From positions 551,301 to 615,300 of the forward strand of contig NZ_LMQR01000001.1 of assembly GCF_001424645.1 (NCBI RefSeq): 64,000 nucleotides of DNA, read 5' to 3'. Below, piece after piece: positions 40,753 through 51,425 of this stretch. This DNA comes from Frigoribacterium sp. Leaf415. GTDB taxonomy: Bacteria > Actinomycetota > Actinomycetes > Actinomycetales > Microbacteriaceae. Positions within the stretch are counted from its first letter, which is position 1; each line of letters begins with the position of its first letter. Position numbers and translations under genes: made by a program. The notes under the pieces were generated by a model. It was not told the origin of the DNA and searched no databases. It was given only the letters and a program-made list of their open reading frames with translations.

Positions 40753-42641
40753 ATGCCTGCAGAGTCCACCCCCACGCCCGGCACCGCGACACGGACGGCC
40801 CGGCCGAGCGCCGGCGCGTCCGTCGGGTCGCCCCCCGCGCCTCCCGTGCTGACCGGGTCGGGTGCCATCCTCAAGTCGCTCGAGCACCTCGGCGTCACCG
40901 ACGTCTTCGGGTTGCCCGGTGGTGCCATCATCCCGTTCTACGACGAATTGATGGCCTCGACCGCGATCCGGCACATCCTGGTCCGCCACGAGCAGGGCGC
41001 CGGCCACGCCGCCGAGGGCTACGCGGCCGCGTCGGGCCGCGTCGGCGTCGCGATCGCGACGTCCGGCCCCGGTGCGACCAACCTCGTCACGGCCATCGCC
41101 GACGCCTACATGGACAGCATGCCGCTGCTGGCCATCACCGGGCAGGTCTTCTCGACCCTCATGGGCACCGATGCCTTCCAGGAGGCCGACATCGTCGGCA
41201 TCACGATGCCGATCACGAAGCACTCGTTCCTGGTGACGAAGCCCGAGGACATCCCGGCGACGCTCGCCGCGGCGTACCAGATCGCGAGCACGGGTCGTCC
41301 CGGCCCCGTCCTCGTCGACATCACGAAGGACGCGCAGCAGAACAGCGCCCCCTTCATCTGGCCACCCGTCGTCGACCTGCCGGGCTACCGGCCGGTCACG
41401 AGGGCACACGGCAAGCAGATCACCGCCGCGGCCCAGATGATCGCCGACGCGAAGCAGCCGGTCTTCTACGTCGGCGGCGGTGTGATCCGCGCCGGGGCGT
41501 CGGCCGAGCTGAAGGCCCTCGTCGAGCTCACCGGTGCTCCCGTCGTCACCACCCTGATGGCCCGTGGTGCGTTCCCGGACACCCACCCGCAGCACCTCGG
41601 GATGCCCGGCATGCACGGCACGGTCCCGGCCGTGCTCGGCCTGCAAGAGAGCGACCTCATCATCGCCCTGGGTGCGCGGTTCGACGACCGGGTCACCGGC
41701 AAGGCCGAGCTGTTCGCGCCGGGCGCGAAGGTCGTCCACGTCGACATCGACCCGGCCGAGATCTCGAAGATCCGCATCGCCGACGTGCCGATCGTGGGTG
41801 ACGCCAAGATCGTCATCCCCGACCTCACGAGCGCGTTCGCCGAGGTCACGGGCGGCGTGAAGCCCGACATCGCGGCCTGGTGGGAGCACCTCGACGGGCT
41901 GCGCGAGCAGTTCCCGCTCGGCTACACCCAGCCCGACGACGGCCTGCTGTCCCCGCAGGCGATCATCCAGCGCATCGGACAGCTCTCCGGCCCCGAGGCG
42001 ATCTACGCCTCCGGCGTCGGCCAGCACCAGATGTGGGCGGCCCAGTTCATCGAGTACGAGCGACCGCACGCCTGGCTCAACTCCGGAGGCGCGGGCACGA
42101 TGGGCTACTCGGTCCCGGCCGCCATGGGGGCCAAGGTCGCCCAGCCCGACCGTGTGGTGTGGGCGATCGACGGCGACGGTTGCTTCCAGATGACCAACCA
42201 AGAGCTGGCGACCTGCGTCATCAACGACATCCCGATCAAGGTCGCGATCATCAACAACTCGTCGCTCGGCATGGTGCGGCAGTGGCAGACGCTCTTCTAC
42301 GAGGGGCGCCACTCGTTCACCGACCTCAACACCGGTCACGAGACGCGCATGGTGCCGGACTTCGTCAAGCTCGCCGACGCCTACGGCGCCCTCGGCATCC
42401 GGGTCCGCACCGAGGACGAGGTCGACGCGGCCATCGAGCTCGCCCTCGCGACCAACGACCGACCGGTCGTCATCGACTTCGTCGTCAGCCGCGACGCGAT
42501 GGTCTGGCCGATGGTGCCGCAAGGGGTCTCGAACTCCGAGATCCAGCACGCCCGTGCCCTCGCTCCCGAGTGGGACGACGAGGCGCCCGGCACGAGCGCC
42601 TCCGACACCACCCGTGACGGCGACATGACCGGAGAACACGC

Positions 42642-42645
<4 letters not shown>
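40753..42645 (+). CDS. ilvB: Acetolactate synthase large subunit
   Basis: This ThDP enzyme of about 630 residues performs the first common step of branched-chain amino acid synthesis. It has the catalytic Glu segment [17 protein letters not shown], the FAD-linked middle domain and the ThDP motif [15 protein letters not shown] with [11 protein letters not shown]. The first 35 residues are a Pro/Thr-rich extension and contain a CGCGCCTCC word at 40836. I used the ATG at 40753 with AGGGAAC upstream. It overlaps ilvN by four bases. Confidence 0.95.
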
Positions 42646-44247
<1,602 letters not shown>

Positions 44248-44270
44248 CCCGACGTCGTCACCGAACCACC

Positions 44271-44308
44271 CGAGAGGGCCCCGCACCACCCGGTGCGGGG
44301 CCCTCTCG
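44271..44308 (+). terminator. Terminator after ilvC
   Basis: A 17-bp perfect stem (44271-44287 with 44292-44308) and a four-base loop, 24 bases after the ilvC stop. Confidence 0.9.
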
Positions 44309-44348
44309 CCGTCCGTCGGCCGGGTGACCTCGTGGCATGATCTAAGGC

Positions 44349-45488
44349 ATGGCTCAGAGCAAGAAAGCAGTGCACTTCGGCGCCGGCAACATCGGCCGCG
44401 GCTTCGTCGCCCAGTTCCTCCACGCGAGCGGCTACGAGGTCGTCTTCGCCGATGTGAACGACGACCTGATCGGGGCGCTGCAGTCGCAGTCGTCGTTCGA
44501 GGTCCACGAGGTCGGCGAAGACAGCCGGACGACGGTCGTCGACGGCTACCGCGCGATCAACAGCCGCACCGACGAGGCGGCCCTCGTCGCCGAGATCGCG
44601 ACCGCCGACGTCGTGACCACCGCGGTCGGCGCCCGCATCCTGCCGTTCGTCGCACCGGTCATCGCCAAGGGCCTGGCCCAGCGTTCCGCCGATCTGGCGC
44701 CGCTCTCCGTCATCGCGTGCGAGAACGCCATCAACGCGACCGACTCTCTCGCGGCCGCCGTGCGTGAGCACGACCCGGCCGAGAACGCCGTCTTCGCGAA
44801 CTGCGCCATCGACCGCATCGTGCCCGAGCAGGCCGGCGGCACGCTCGACGTCACCATCGAGTCGTTCTTCGAGTGGGTCGTCGAGAGCACGCCGTTCGGC
44901 GAGCACCGCCCCGACATCGAGGGCGTCACGTGGGTCGCCGACCTCGAGCCCTTCATCGAGCGCAAGCTCTTCACGGTCAACACCGCGCACGCCGCGGCCG
45001 CCTACCACGGGTTCCGCAAGGGGCTCGCGAGCATCCGCGAGGCCCTCGACGACGCCGAGGTGATGGCCGAGGTCCGCGGCGTCCTCGCCGAGACCAAGGG
45101 TCTGCTCGTGGCCAAGCACGAGCTCGACGCCGACGAGCAGCAGGCCTACATCGAGAAGAACCTCGTCCGCATCGCCAATCCGCACCTCCCCGACACCACC
45201 GAACGCGTCGGCCGGAACCCGCTGCGCAAGCTCAGCCGCCACGAGCGGTTCGTCGGACCGGCGGCCCAGGCCGCCGAGCGCGGGCTGCCCTACGACGCCC
45301 TCGTGCGCGCCGTGCGTGCCGCCCTCGACTTCTCGGTGACCGACGACGTCGAGAGCGTCGAGCTGCAGTCGCTGCTGACCTCGGGCCTCGGGGCCGACGA
45401 GCTCACGCGCACGCTGACGGGCGTCCAGGACGACCACCCGTTGTTCCCCGCGTTGCTCGCGGCGGTCTCGTCCAAGCTCACCGCATGA
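44349..45488 (+). CDS. mtlD: Mannitol-1-phosphate 5-dehydrogenase
   Basis: This 379-residue enzyme interconverts mannitol-1-phosphate and fructose-6-phosphate with NAD. The N-terminal Rossmann motif is AVHFGAGNIGRGF, with conserved CENAINATD and the substrate-binding KLFTVNTAHAAAAYHG with the catalytic Lys. No mannitol PTS genes (mtlA, mtlF) or regulator are adjacent, so here it might run towards mannitol synthesis as a compatible solute, an inference. ATG at 44349 with little Shine-Dalgarno. It overlaps the next gene by four bases. Confidence 0.93.
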   Translation: MAQSKKAVHFGAGNIGRGFVAQFLHASGYEVVFADVNDDLIGALQSQSSFEVHEVGEDSRTTVVDGYRAINSRTDEAALVAEIATADVVTTAVGARILPFVAPVIAKGLAQRSADLAPLSVIACENAINATDSLAAAVREHDPAENAVFANCAIDRIVPEQAGGTLDVTIESFFEWVVESTPFGEHRPDIEGVTWVADLEPFIERKLFTVNTAHAAAAYHGFRKGLASIREALDDAEVMAEVRGVLAETKGLLVAKHELDADEQQAYIEKNLVRIANPHLPDTTERVGRNPLRKLSRHERFVGPAAQAAERGLPYDALVRAVRAALDFSVTDDVESVELQSLLTSGLGADELTRTLTGVQDDHPLFPALLAAVSSKLTA

Positions 45489-46003
45489 CGCCAGCCGAGC
45501 CGCAGGCGCCGGCCGGCGGCGACGCCGACGACGCCCTGACCTGGGGTGACGAGGCCGACAGCAGTCACGTCGAGGGGCCCACGCCCACGGGTCGTCGGCG
45601 GCGGGGCAGACGGTCCGACTCGACCGGCGACGAGCTCGGCGCCGACCTCGCCGACGAATCGGGCGACCCGGACGACGACGACGACGAGGACGACGTCGAC
45701 GACGGTCCGGCCGTCATGAGCTCGGCGTCGCTGGTCGTGCACGGCGTGCTCGGCGGCGTGTTCCTCCTCTGGGCGGCGGGCTGGATCGTCGCCGTGGGCG
45801 ACTTCACGAACCCGTTCACCGACGCGATCTCGTCGCTCATGTGGAACCTCGGCGAGCTGTTCGCCGTGGTGGCCCCGATCGCGTGGTTCGTGGCGGTCAT
45901 CGTGCTCGTCCCCGTCGATCGCACCGGGCGCCGTCTCGCCTGGATGGCCCTCGGGGCGCTCCTCGTCGCCCCCTGGCCCCTCGTGATCGGAGGCTCCGCA
46001 TGA
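45485..46003 (+). CDS. Hypothetical membrane protein with acidic N-terminus
   Basis: This 172-residue protein has a long disordered N-terminal part: Pro/Ala-rich, then a basic patch GRRRRGRRS, then a run of Asp/Glu (PDDDDDEDDVDDG). About three helices follow (LVVHGVLGGVFLLWAAGWIV, AVVAPIAWFVAVIVLVPV and LAWMALGALLVAPWPLVIGG). ATG overlaps mtlD by four bases and its stop overlaps the next gene by four. The function is unknown; the coupling suggests co-production with mtlD. Confidence 0.7.
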   Translation: MTPAEPQAPAGGDADDALTWGDEADSSHVEGPTPTGRRRRGRRSDSTGDELGADLADESGDPDDDDDEDDVDDGPAVMSSASLVVHGVLGGVFLLWAAGWIVAVGDFTNPFTDAISSLMWNLGELFAVVAPIAWFVAVIVLVPVDRTGRRLAWMALGALLVAPWPLVIGGSA

Positions 46004-46395
46004 GCGACCACGAGCACGACGCCGTCTCGGTGACGGCCGGTGACGCGAGCGAACCGGGCCGCGCCTCCTTCTTCTTCTACCTCGCGGTCGCGATCGTCTT
46101 CGCCGTCTTCTTCGCCTTCGACCTGTTCGAGGCGATCTCGAACCTCGTGCTCGTGCCGCAGGTCTTCACGCAGAACAACGACTTCTACCGCGAGAACGGC
46201 CTCGACGGCCTCGTGGTGTCGCCGCCCTGGGTGCCGCTGATCGTCGGGGTCGTCGTGCCGCCGCTGGCGTTCGTCGCCGCGATCGTGGTGGGCCGCCGTC
46301 GCGAACTGTGGAAGTTCACGCTGGCGCTGTTCGCGGCCCTGGGTCTCGTGGCGGCCGTGTCGCTGACCCTGACGGCGTACGTCACCACCGTCTGA
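46000..46395 (+). CDS. Hypothetical three-helix membrane protein
   Basis: This 131-residue protein has three hydrophobic helices (FFFYLAVAIVFAVFFAFDLF, VPLIVGVVVPPLAFVAAIVV and LALFAALGLVAAVSLTLTAY) separated by charged loops. Its start overlaps the previous gene by four bases. It ends the mtlD unit. A CGCGCCTCC word is in its coding sequence at 46060 and a GGAGGCGCG word is ten bases past its stop. I do not recognise a family. Confidence 0.7.
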   Translation: MSDHEHDAVSVTAGDASEPGRASFFFYLAVAIVFAVFFAFDLFEAISNLVLVPQVFTQNNDFYRENGLDGLVVSPPWVPLIVGVVVPPLAFVAAIVVGRRRELWKFTLALFAALGLVAAVSLTLTAYVTTV

Positions 46396-46425
46396 GCGAG
46401 CCGAGGAGGCGCGGGTCGGGTCCTC

Positions 46426-46450
46426 GACGCCGTCCACCGGGGACGGCGTC
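46426..46450 (+). terminator. Terminator of the mtlD unit
   Basis: GACGCCGTCC (46426-46435) pairs with GGACGGCGTC (46441-46450) over ten bases with a five-base loop, 30 bases after the stop. Confidence 0.7.
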
Positions 46451-46479
46451 ATCCGGACGTAACGATCCGCGCGAGTCGA

Positions 46480-46485
46480 TAGAGT
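46480..46485 (+). promoter_or_regulatory. Candidate -10 of serA
   Basis: TAGAGT in GAGTCGATAGAGTCGTC fits TANNNT and leaves a leader of about 65 bases before the serA GTG, which has an AAGGA site. Confidence 0.4.
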
Positions 46486-46555
46486 CGTCAGCAGCCGCGC
46501 CCACGGCGCGTCGCGGCCCCTCACCGAACACCACCCAGAGAAGGACGTCCGCCCC

Positions 46556-48145
46556 GTGGCCAAGCCCGTCGTGTTGATCGCAGAAGAACTGTCACCCGCC
46601 ACCGTCGACGCCCTCGGGCCCGACTTCGACGTGCGATCGGTGGACGGCACCGACCGCCCCGCGCTGCTGGCCGCCCTGGCCGACGCCGACGCCATCCTCG
46701 TGCGGTCCGCGACGCAGGTCGACGCCGAGGCCATCGCCGCCGCCCCGTCGCTCAAGGTCGTCGCGCGCGCCGGCGTCGGGCTCGACAACGTCGACATCAA
46801 GGCGGCCACCACGGCCGGCGTGATGGTCGTCAACGCCCCGACGTCGAACATCATCTCGGCCGCCGAGCTCACGGTCGGGCACATCCTCAGCCTCGCGCGG
46901 CACATCCCGGCGGCGCACTCCGCCCTGGCGCAGGGGCAGTGGAAGCGGTCGAAGTACACCGGCGTCGAGCTGTACGAGAAGACGGTCGGCATCGTCGGCC
47001 TGGGCCGCATCGGCGCCCTGATCACGGCGCGCCTGCAGGCCTTCGGTGTGAACGTCGTGGCCTACGACCCCTACGTCACGCCGGCCCGCGCGCAGCAGCT
47101 CGGGGTCACGCTGCTGTCGCTCGACGAACTGCTCGCCACGAGCGACTTCGTGACGATCCACATGCCCAAGACCCCCGAGACCACCGGCATGATCGGCCTC
47201 GAGCAGATGAAGGCCATGAAGAAGTCGGCGTTCGTCGTCAACGTCGCCCGCGGTGGCCTCATCGACGAGGACGGACTGTACGAGGCCCTCACGACCGGCG
47301 AGATCGCCGGCGCCGGGCTCGACGTGTTCGTGAAGGAGCCCCCGGTCGACCAGAAGCTGCTCGGTCTCGAGAACGTCGTGGTCACCCCGCACCTCGGTGC
47401 CTCGACGGACGAGGCGCAAGAGAAGGCCGGCGTCTCGGTCGCCCGATCGGTGCGGCTCGCACTCGGCGGCGAGCTCGTGCCCGATGCGGTCAACGTCGCC
47501 GGCGGCGTCATCGACCCCTACGTGCGTCCCGGCATCCCGCTGGTCGAGAAGATCGGCCAGGTGTTCTCGGGCCTCGCCGACAGCCCGTTGACGAGCGTCG
47601 ACGTCGAGGTTCGAGGCGACCTGGTCGAGTACGACGTCAGCGTGCTGAAGCTGGCGGCCCTGAAGGGCATCTTCACGAACATCGTCAGCGAGTCGGTCAG
47701 CTACGTGAACGCACCGTTGCTGGCCGAGCAGCGCGGCATCACCGTGCGTCTGCTCACCGACCCGACCAGCGACGAGTACCGCAACGTCATCACCCTGCGC
47801 GGCTCGTTGAGCGACGGTTCGCAGATCTCGGTCTCGGGCACCCTCACCGGGACGAAGCAGGTCGAGAAGATCGTCGAGATCAACGGCTACGACGTCGAGG
47901 TCCCCATCGCGGCCCACCACCTCGTCATGGTCTACACCGACCGCCCCGGCATCGTCGCGGTCTACGGTCGCGAGTTCGGCGACGCCGGCATCAACATCGC
48001 GGGCATGCAGATCGCCCGCCAGAGCGCCGGCGGTCAGGCCCTCAGCGTCCTGACCATCGACAGCCCCGCGCCCGACGAACTCGTCGAGAAGGTGCGTGTC
48101 GCCATCGACGCGAAGACGCTGCGCGAGATCGACGTCACGCTCTAG
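46556..48145 (+). CDS. serA: D-3-phosphoglycerate dehydrogenase
   Basis: This 529-residue enzyme opens serine synthesis. The catalytic part (1-315) has GVGLDNVDIKAAT, the NAD motif VGLGRIGALI, the Arg/Glu/His triad region (VNVARGG, HLGAST) and a long C-terminal part with the allosteric substrate-binding domain (about 320-450) and an ACT domain (about 455-529, HHLVMVYTDRPGIVAVYG). This is the long actinobacterial type. The GTG at 46556 has AAGGA upstream. Confidence 0.96.
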   Translation: MAKPVVLIAEELSPATVDALGPDFDVRSVDGTDRPALLAALADADAILVRSATQVDAEAIAAAPSLKVVARAGVGLDNVDIKAATTAGVMVVNAPTSNIISAAELTVGHILSLARHIPAAHSALAQGQWKRSKYTGVELYEKTVGIVGLGRIGALITARLQAFGVNVVAYDPYVTPARAQQLGVTLLSLDELLATSDFVTIHMPKTPETTGMIGLEQMKAMKKSAFVVNVARGGLIDEDGLYEALTTGEIAGAGLDVFVKEPPVDQKLLGLENVVVTPHLGASTDEAQEKAGVSVARSVRLALGGELVPDAVNVAGGVIDPYVRPGIPLVEKIGQVFSGLADSPLTSVDVEVRGDLVEYDVSVLKLAALKGIFTNIVSESVSYVNAPLLAEQRGITVRLLTDPTSDEYRNVITLRGSLSDGSQISVSGTLTGTKQVEKIVEINGYDVEVPIAAHHLVMVYTDRPGIVAVYGREFGDAGINIAGMQIARQSAGGQALSVLTIDSPAPDELVEKVRVAIDAKTLREIDVTL

Positions 48146-48156
48146 TCGCGGCGCGC

Positions 48157-48208
48157 GACGACGAACCGCCCCTCCTCCGGTCAGACCGGAGAGGGGCGGT
48201 TCGTCGTC
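48157..48208. terminator. Bidirectional terminator between serA and the MBL-fold gene
   Basis: A long stem (ACGACGAACCGCCCCT against AGGGGCGGTTCGTCGT, then CTCCGGT against ACCGGAG with one bulged base) starts about 12 bases after the serA stop. The convergent hydrolase stops at 48234. Confidence 0.85.
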
Positions 48209-48233
48209 GGGGGAGTGCCCGTCATCGGTGGGC

Positions 48234-48869
48234 CTAGAGGTCGAGCGACTCGTGCGCCTCGAGCTTCACGGCGTCACCGCCGACCGACTGCGCGGAGGCC
48301 TTCATGCGGTCGAAGTGCATGGCGAGTCCGGGCGCGGAGAGGGTCTGCTCGTGGGTCGGGAAGGCCAGTCGGGGCTTGACCGCCGCGACGTAGTCGATCA
48401 CCTCGGCCACCTTGAGCCACGGTGCTCCGACGGGGGTCGCGAGGACGTCCACCGGCACCGGCGGCACCGTGAACTGGTCGCCCGGGTAGAACAGCGAGCC
48501 GTCGACGAGGACGCCGACGTTGTCGATGACCGGGATGCTCTCGTGGATGACCGCGTGGCGCGAGCCGTGGAAACCGAGCGTGAACGGACCGACCTCGACG
48601 GTGTCGCCGTCGGCGACGACGTGCACGTCGAAGCCCTCGGCGGCCGTGGCCACGCCCGCCGGGCCGTAGACGGTCGCGTCGGGGTTCGTGGCGAGCAGGT
48701 GGGTCAGCTGGTCGGGGGTCCAGTGGTCGGCGTGCTCGTGGGTGACCACGACGGCGTCGACGTCGTGCAGGTCGATCAGGGGGGCCGTGAACGACCCGGG
48801 GTCGACGACGAGCTTGCGCCCGTCCTTCTCGAGGATCAGGCAGGCGTGTTCGAGCTTCGTGAGGCGCAT
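48234..48869 (-). CDS. Metallo-beta-lactamase-fold metal-dependent hydrolase
   Basis: This 211-residue protein has the metal motif THEHADHW and later histidines (FHGSRHAV, YPGDQF, FPTHEQ) in an UlaG-like beta-lactamase fold. It probably hydrolyses a phospho- or lactone-type substrate; the exact one is unknown. The start is the ATG at 48869 (MRLTKLEHAC); the frame continues far upstream across the tRNA but without coding character. It is a single-gene unit. Confidence 0.88.
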   Translation of the reverse strand: MRLTKLEHACLILEKDGRKLVVDPGSFTAPLIDLHDVDAVVVTHEHADHWTPDQLTHLLATNPDATVYGPAGVATAAEGFDVHVVADGDTVEVGPFTLGFHGSRHAVIHESIPVIDNVGVLVDGSLFYPGDQFTVPPVPVDVLATPVGAPWLKVAEVIDYVAAVKPRLAFPTHEQTLSAPGLAMHFDRMKASAQSVGGDAVKLEAHESLDL

Positions 48870-48971
48870 GAGAGCGACTGTACGCGCGTCGGGTGGGTCG
48901 ATCTCGACGCGCCGGTGGCTCGATTTGTGACGGACTCGCGGGGTGTGGCATACTCGACGAGTTGCAAATAC

Positions 48972-49047
48972 GGCCCCATCGTATAGCGGCCTAGTACGTC
49001 GCCCTCTCACGGCGGTAACACGGGTTCGAATCCCGTTGGGGTCACCA
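48972..49047 (+). tRNA. tRNA-Glu (anticodon CTC), CCA encoded
   Basis: Acceptor GGCCCCA pairs with TGGGGTC. The anticodon loop CTCTCAC gives CTC. The T arm is ACGGG-TTCGAAT-CCCGT, the discriminator is A and the CCA tail is in the DNA (49045-49047), unlike tRNA-Lys in this window. It reads GAG codons. Confidence 0.95.
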
Positions 49048-49061
49048 CCAGCACCGACAAG

Positions 49062-49092
49062 AAACCGCCAGGCTCTCGCCTGGCGGTTTTTT
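49062..49092 (+). terminator. Rho-independent terminator of tRNA-Glu
   Basis: AAACCGCCAGG pairs with CCTGGCGGTTT (11 bp, loop CTCTCG) and is followed by a run of six T. It is the only canonical T-run terminator I see in the window. Confidence 0.93.
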
Positions 49093-49127
49093 CGTTTCCG
49101 GCCACTGCACGAGACGACCCGACACGG

Positions 49128-49163
49128 CACGAGACCGCCGGGCTCTCGCCGGGCGGTCTCGTG
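49128..49163 (-). terminator. Terminator of the sugar ABC operon
   Basis: CACGAGACCGCC (49128-49139) pairs with GGCGGTCTCGTG (49152-49163) over 12 bp. It lies 15 bases beyond the minus-strand operon end and shares the core GGCTCTCGCC with the tRNA-Glu terminator 60 bases away. Confidence 0.8.
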
Positions 49164-49177
49164 TCCTGCGTGACGGG

Positions 49178-50161
49178 TCAGCCCTTCGTGGCTCCTGCCA
49201 GCAGGCCGCGCACGAAGAATCGCTGCAGGGCGAAGAACACGATCAGCGGCACGATGATCGAGATGAACGCCCCGGCCGTCAGCAGCTCCCACGACTGGCC
49301 GTACGACCCCGAGAGGTCTTGCAGGGCCTTCGTGATCGGCAGTCCCTGCCCGGACGTGAAGACGGTGGCCACGAGCAGGTCGTTCCAGACCCACAGGAAC
49401 TGGAAGATGCCGAACGAGGCGATCGCGGGCATCGACAGCGGCAGCACGATGCGGAAGAACACCTGCCCGTGACCGGCGCCGTCCATGCGGGCGGCCTCGA
49501 TCACCTCGGCCGGGATCTCCGAGATGAAGTTGTGCAGCATGAAGATCGCCAGCGGCAGGGCGAAGATCGTGTGCGCGATCCAGACCTTCGCGAACGACCC
49601 GTCGAGGCCGTTCACGCCGAGCCCCGGCAAGATGTACAGGCCGCCGATGCGCAGGCCGTCCGAGAACAGGCGGAGCAACGGCACGAGTGCCATCTGGATC
49701 GGGACGATCTGCAGGGCGAACACCAGCACGAACATCGTGTTGCGTCCCTTGAAGTCGATCCAGGCGAACGCGTACGCCGCCAGACTCGCGATCGTGATCG
49801 GGATCAGCGCCGCGGGCAGCGTGATCACCAGCGAGTTCAGGAACGCCTTGCCGAGCGTGAGGCTGTCGCCCGAGTTCAGGGCGTTCACGTAGTTGTCGAG
49901 CGTGAACCCCGGGTTGGCGAAGACGGTCCACCAGCCGGTGGTCTTGATGTCGTTCGCGGGGCGGAACGACGAGATGAACAGGCCGGCCGTGGGCAGGGTC
50001 CAGATGACGGCGATGATCAGCGCGGCGATGGTCGCGCCGCGGCTCGTCGAGCCCTTCTTCAGCTTGCCGCTCGAGTTCTCGATCTTCGCGACGCCGCGCT
50101 TCAGCTGGCTCTCGGTGCGCGGGGTGACGGCGACCCCGACCGGGGTGGGCGTGGCGGTCAT
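49178..50161 (-). CDS. Sugar ABC transporter permease (MalG/AglG-like)
   Basis: This 327-residue permease has a Lys/Thr-rich cytoplasmic N-terminus of about 45 residues and six membrane helices. The coupling motif IEAARMDGAGHGQVFFRIVLP is the EAA loop of CUT1 carbohydrate importers. The ATG at 50161 overlaps the upstream permease stop by four bases. The pair with the next gene and the binding protein most resembles alpha-glucoside importers (AglEFG type), a family inference rather than proof of substrate. Confidence 0.92.
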   Translation of the reverse strand: MTATPTPVGVAVTPRTESQLKRGVAKIENSSGKLKKGSTSRGATIAALIIAVIWTLPTAGLFISSFRPANDIKTTGWWTVFANPGFTLDNYVNALNSGDSLTLGKAFLNSLVITLPAALIPITIASLAAYAFAWIDFKGRNTMFVLVFALQIVPIQMALVPLLRLFSDGLRIGGLYILPGLGVNGLDGSFAKVWIAHTIFALPLAIFMLHNFISEIPAEVIEAARMDGAGHGQVFFRIVLPLSMPAIASFGIFQFLWVWNDLLVATVFTSGQGLPITKALQDLSGSYGQSWELLTAGAFISIIVPLIVFFALQRFFVRGLLAGATKG

Positions 50162-51297
50162 CGGATCTCCCTCTGTTTCTGGATCTGACGGGCGTTGTAG
50201 ATCACGATCGGCAGCACCAGCACGAACAGGATGACGGCGAGCGCCGAGCTGTAGCCGGTGCGGCTGCCGAGCTGGAACTGACGCACCATCTCGAACGCGA
50301 GGATGGTCGTGTCGTTGCGACCGCCGGTCATGGCCGAGACGATGTCGTAGACCTTGAGCGACGCGATCGAGATCGTCGTCAGCACGACGATGATGGTCGT
50401 CCGGATGCCCGGCACCGTGATGTGACGGAACGCCTGGAACCCGTTGGTGCCGTCGAGCGAGGCCGCCTCGAGCTGCTCGGCGGGCACGCCCTTGATGGCG
50501 GCCGACAGCACCGTCATCGCGAAGCCGGCCTGCGTCCAGATGAGCACGATGACGAGCAGCAAGGTGTTCCACGGCTCGAGACCGAGCCAGTCGACCGGCT
50601 GGCCGCCGAAGGCGACGAGGATGCCGTTGAGCAGACCGATCTGCTCGCCCTGGCGGATGTCGTAGAAGAACTTGAAGATGATCGAGGCGCCGACGAACGA
50701 GATGGCCATCGGCATGAAGACGAGCAGCTTGAGGAACTTCTCGCCGCGGCTCTTGTCGATGAACACGGCGTAGGCGAGGCCGATGGCCGTCGCGGTGATC
50801 GGGGCGAGCAGCACCCAGATCAGCGTGTTGCCGAAGGCCGTGAGGCCGTCGGGGCTCGTGAAGACCCAGACGAAGTTGTCGAGGCCGGCGAAGCCGGAGC
50901 CGTCGTTCTTCATGAAGGCCTGGCCGGCGGTCGTGATCGTCGGGTAGATGAGCCCGATGATCAAGAAGAAGACCGCGGGTGCCATGAAGGCGATCAATTG
51001 CAGCGAGTACCCGGCACCGCGCTTCGAGCGGTAGTCGAGCAGGAACAGGCCGCCGCCCAGGACGGCCGCGATGGCGGCGACCCAGATGACCGAGTTGTAG
51101 AGGCCGAACGCCAGCAGCACGACGACCGGGACGACCACGCAGACGGCCAGTCGGATGATCGTGTACTGCGGGCCTCGGCGGGGGGCGAACTCGACGAAGA
51201 CGAGCACCACGGCCACGAGGGCGGTGAAGGCGACGAGGATCAAGGGGATCTGCGCCAGGGGCGGGATTCCCGCCAGCCACTGGAAGAAACTGGACAT
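50158..51297 (-). CDS. Sugar ABC transporter permease (MalF/AglF-like)
   Basis: This 379-residue CUT1 permease has eight or so membrane helices, including two extra at the N-terminus (IPLILVAFTALVAVVLVFVE and LAVCVVVPVVVLLAFGL). The EAA loop is LEAASLDGTNGFQAFRHITVP. The extra helices and overall length fit AglF/GgtC-type permeases. The ATG at 51297 has AAAGGA upstream. It is separated from the binding-protein gene by 128 bases with a hairpin. Confidence 0.91.
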   Translation of the reverse strand: MSSFFQWLAGIPPLAQIPLILVAFTALVAVVLVFVEFAPRRGPQYTIIRLAVCVVVPVVVLLAFGLYNSVIWVAAIAAVLGGGLFLLDYRSKRGAGYSLQLIAFMAPAVFFLIIGLIYPTITTAGQAFMKNDGSGFAGLDNFVWVFTSPDGLTAFGNTLIWVLLAPITATAIGLAYAVFIDKSRGEKFLKLLVFMPMAISFVGASIIFKFFYDIRQGEQIGLLNGILVAFGGQPVDWLGLEPWNTLLLVIVLIWTQAGFAMTVLSAAIKGVPAEQLEAASLDGTNGFQAFRHITVPGIRTTIIVVLTTISIASLKVYDIVSAMTGGRNDTTILAFEMVRQFQLGSRTGYSSALAVILFVLVLPIVIYNARQIQKQREIR

Positions 51298-51385
51298 CTC
51301 TGTCCTTTCACGTTCGGGTCCGAGCAGGACGGCGCCCGTCGCTGTCGCCCGGGGCGGCGAGCGGGGCGGCGAGCGGGCGCGGGGT

Positions 51386-51414
51386 CAGGGGCCACCGACG
51401 TGCGGTGGCCCCTG
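51386..51414 (-). terminator. Intercistronic hairpin between binding protein and permeases
   Basis: CAGGGGCCACC pairs with GGTGGCCCCTG (11 bp, seven-base loop), just past the binding-protein stop. Such hairpins often let the binding protein be made in excess over the permeases. Confidence 0.65.
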
Positions 51415-51425
51415 CGGCGCGGGTG

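Noticed and set aside
48234..49931. 565-codon frame joining the MBL-fold hydrolase to upstream sequence
   Set aside because: It crosses the tRNA-Glu and its terminator and is read out of frame through the permease gene; the hydrolase starts at 48869.
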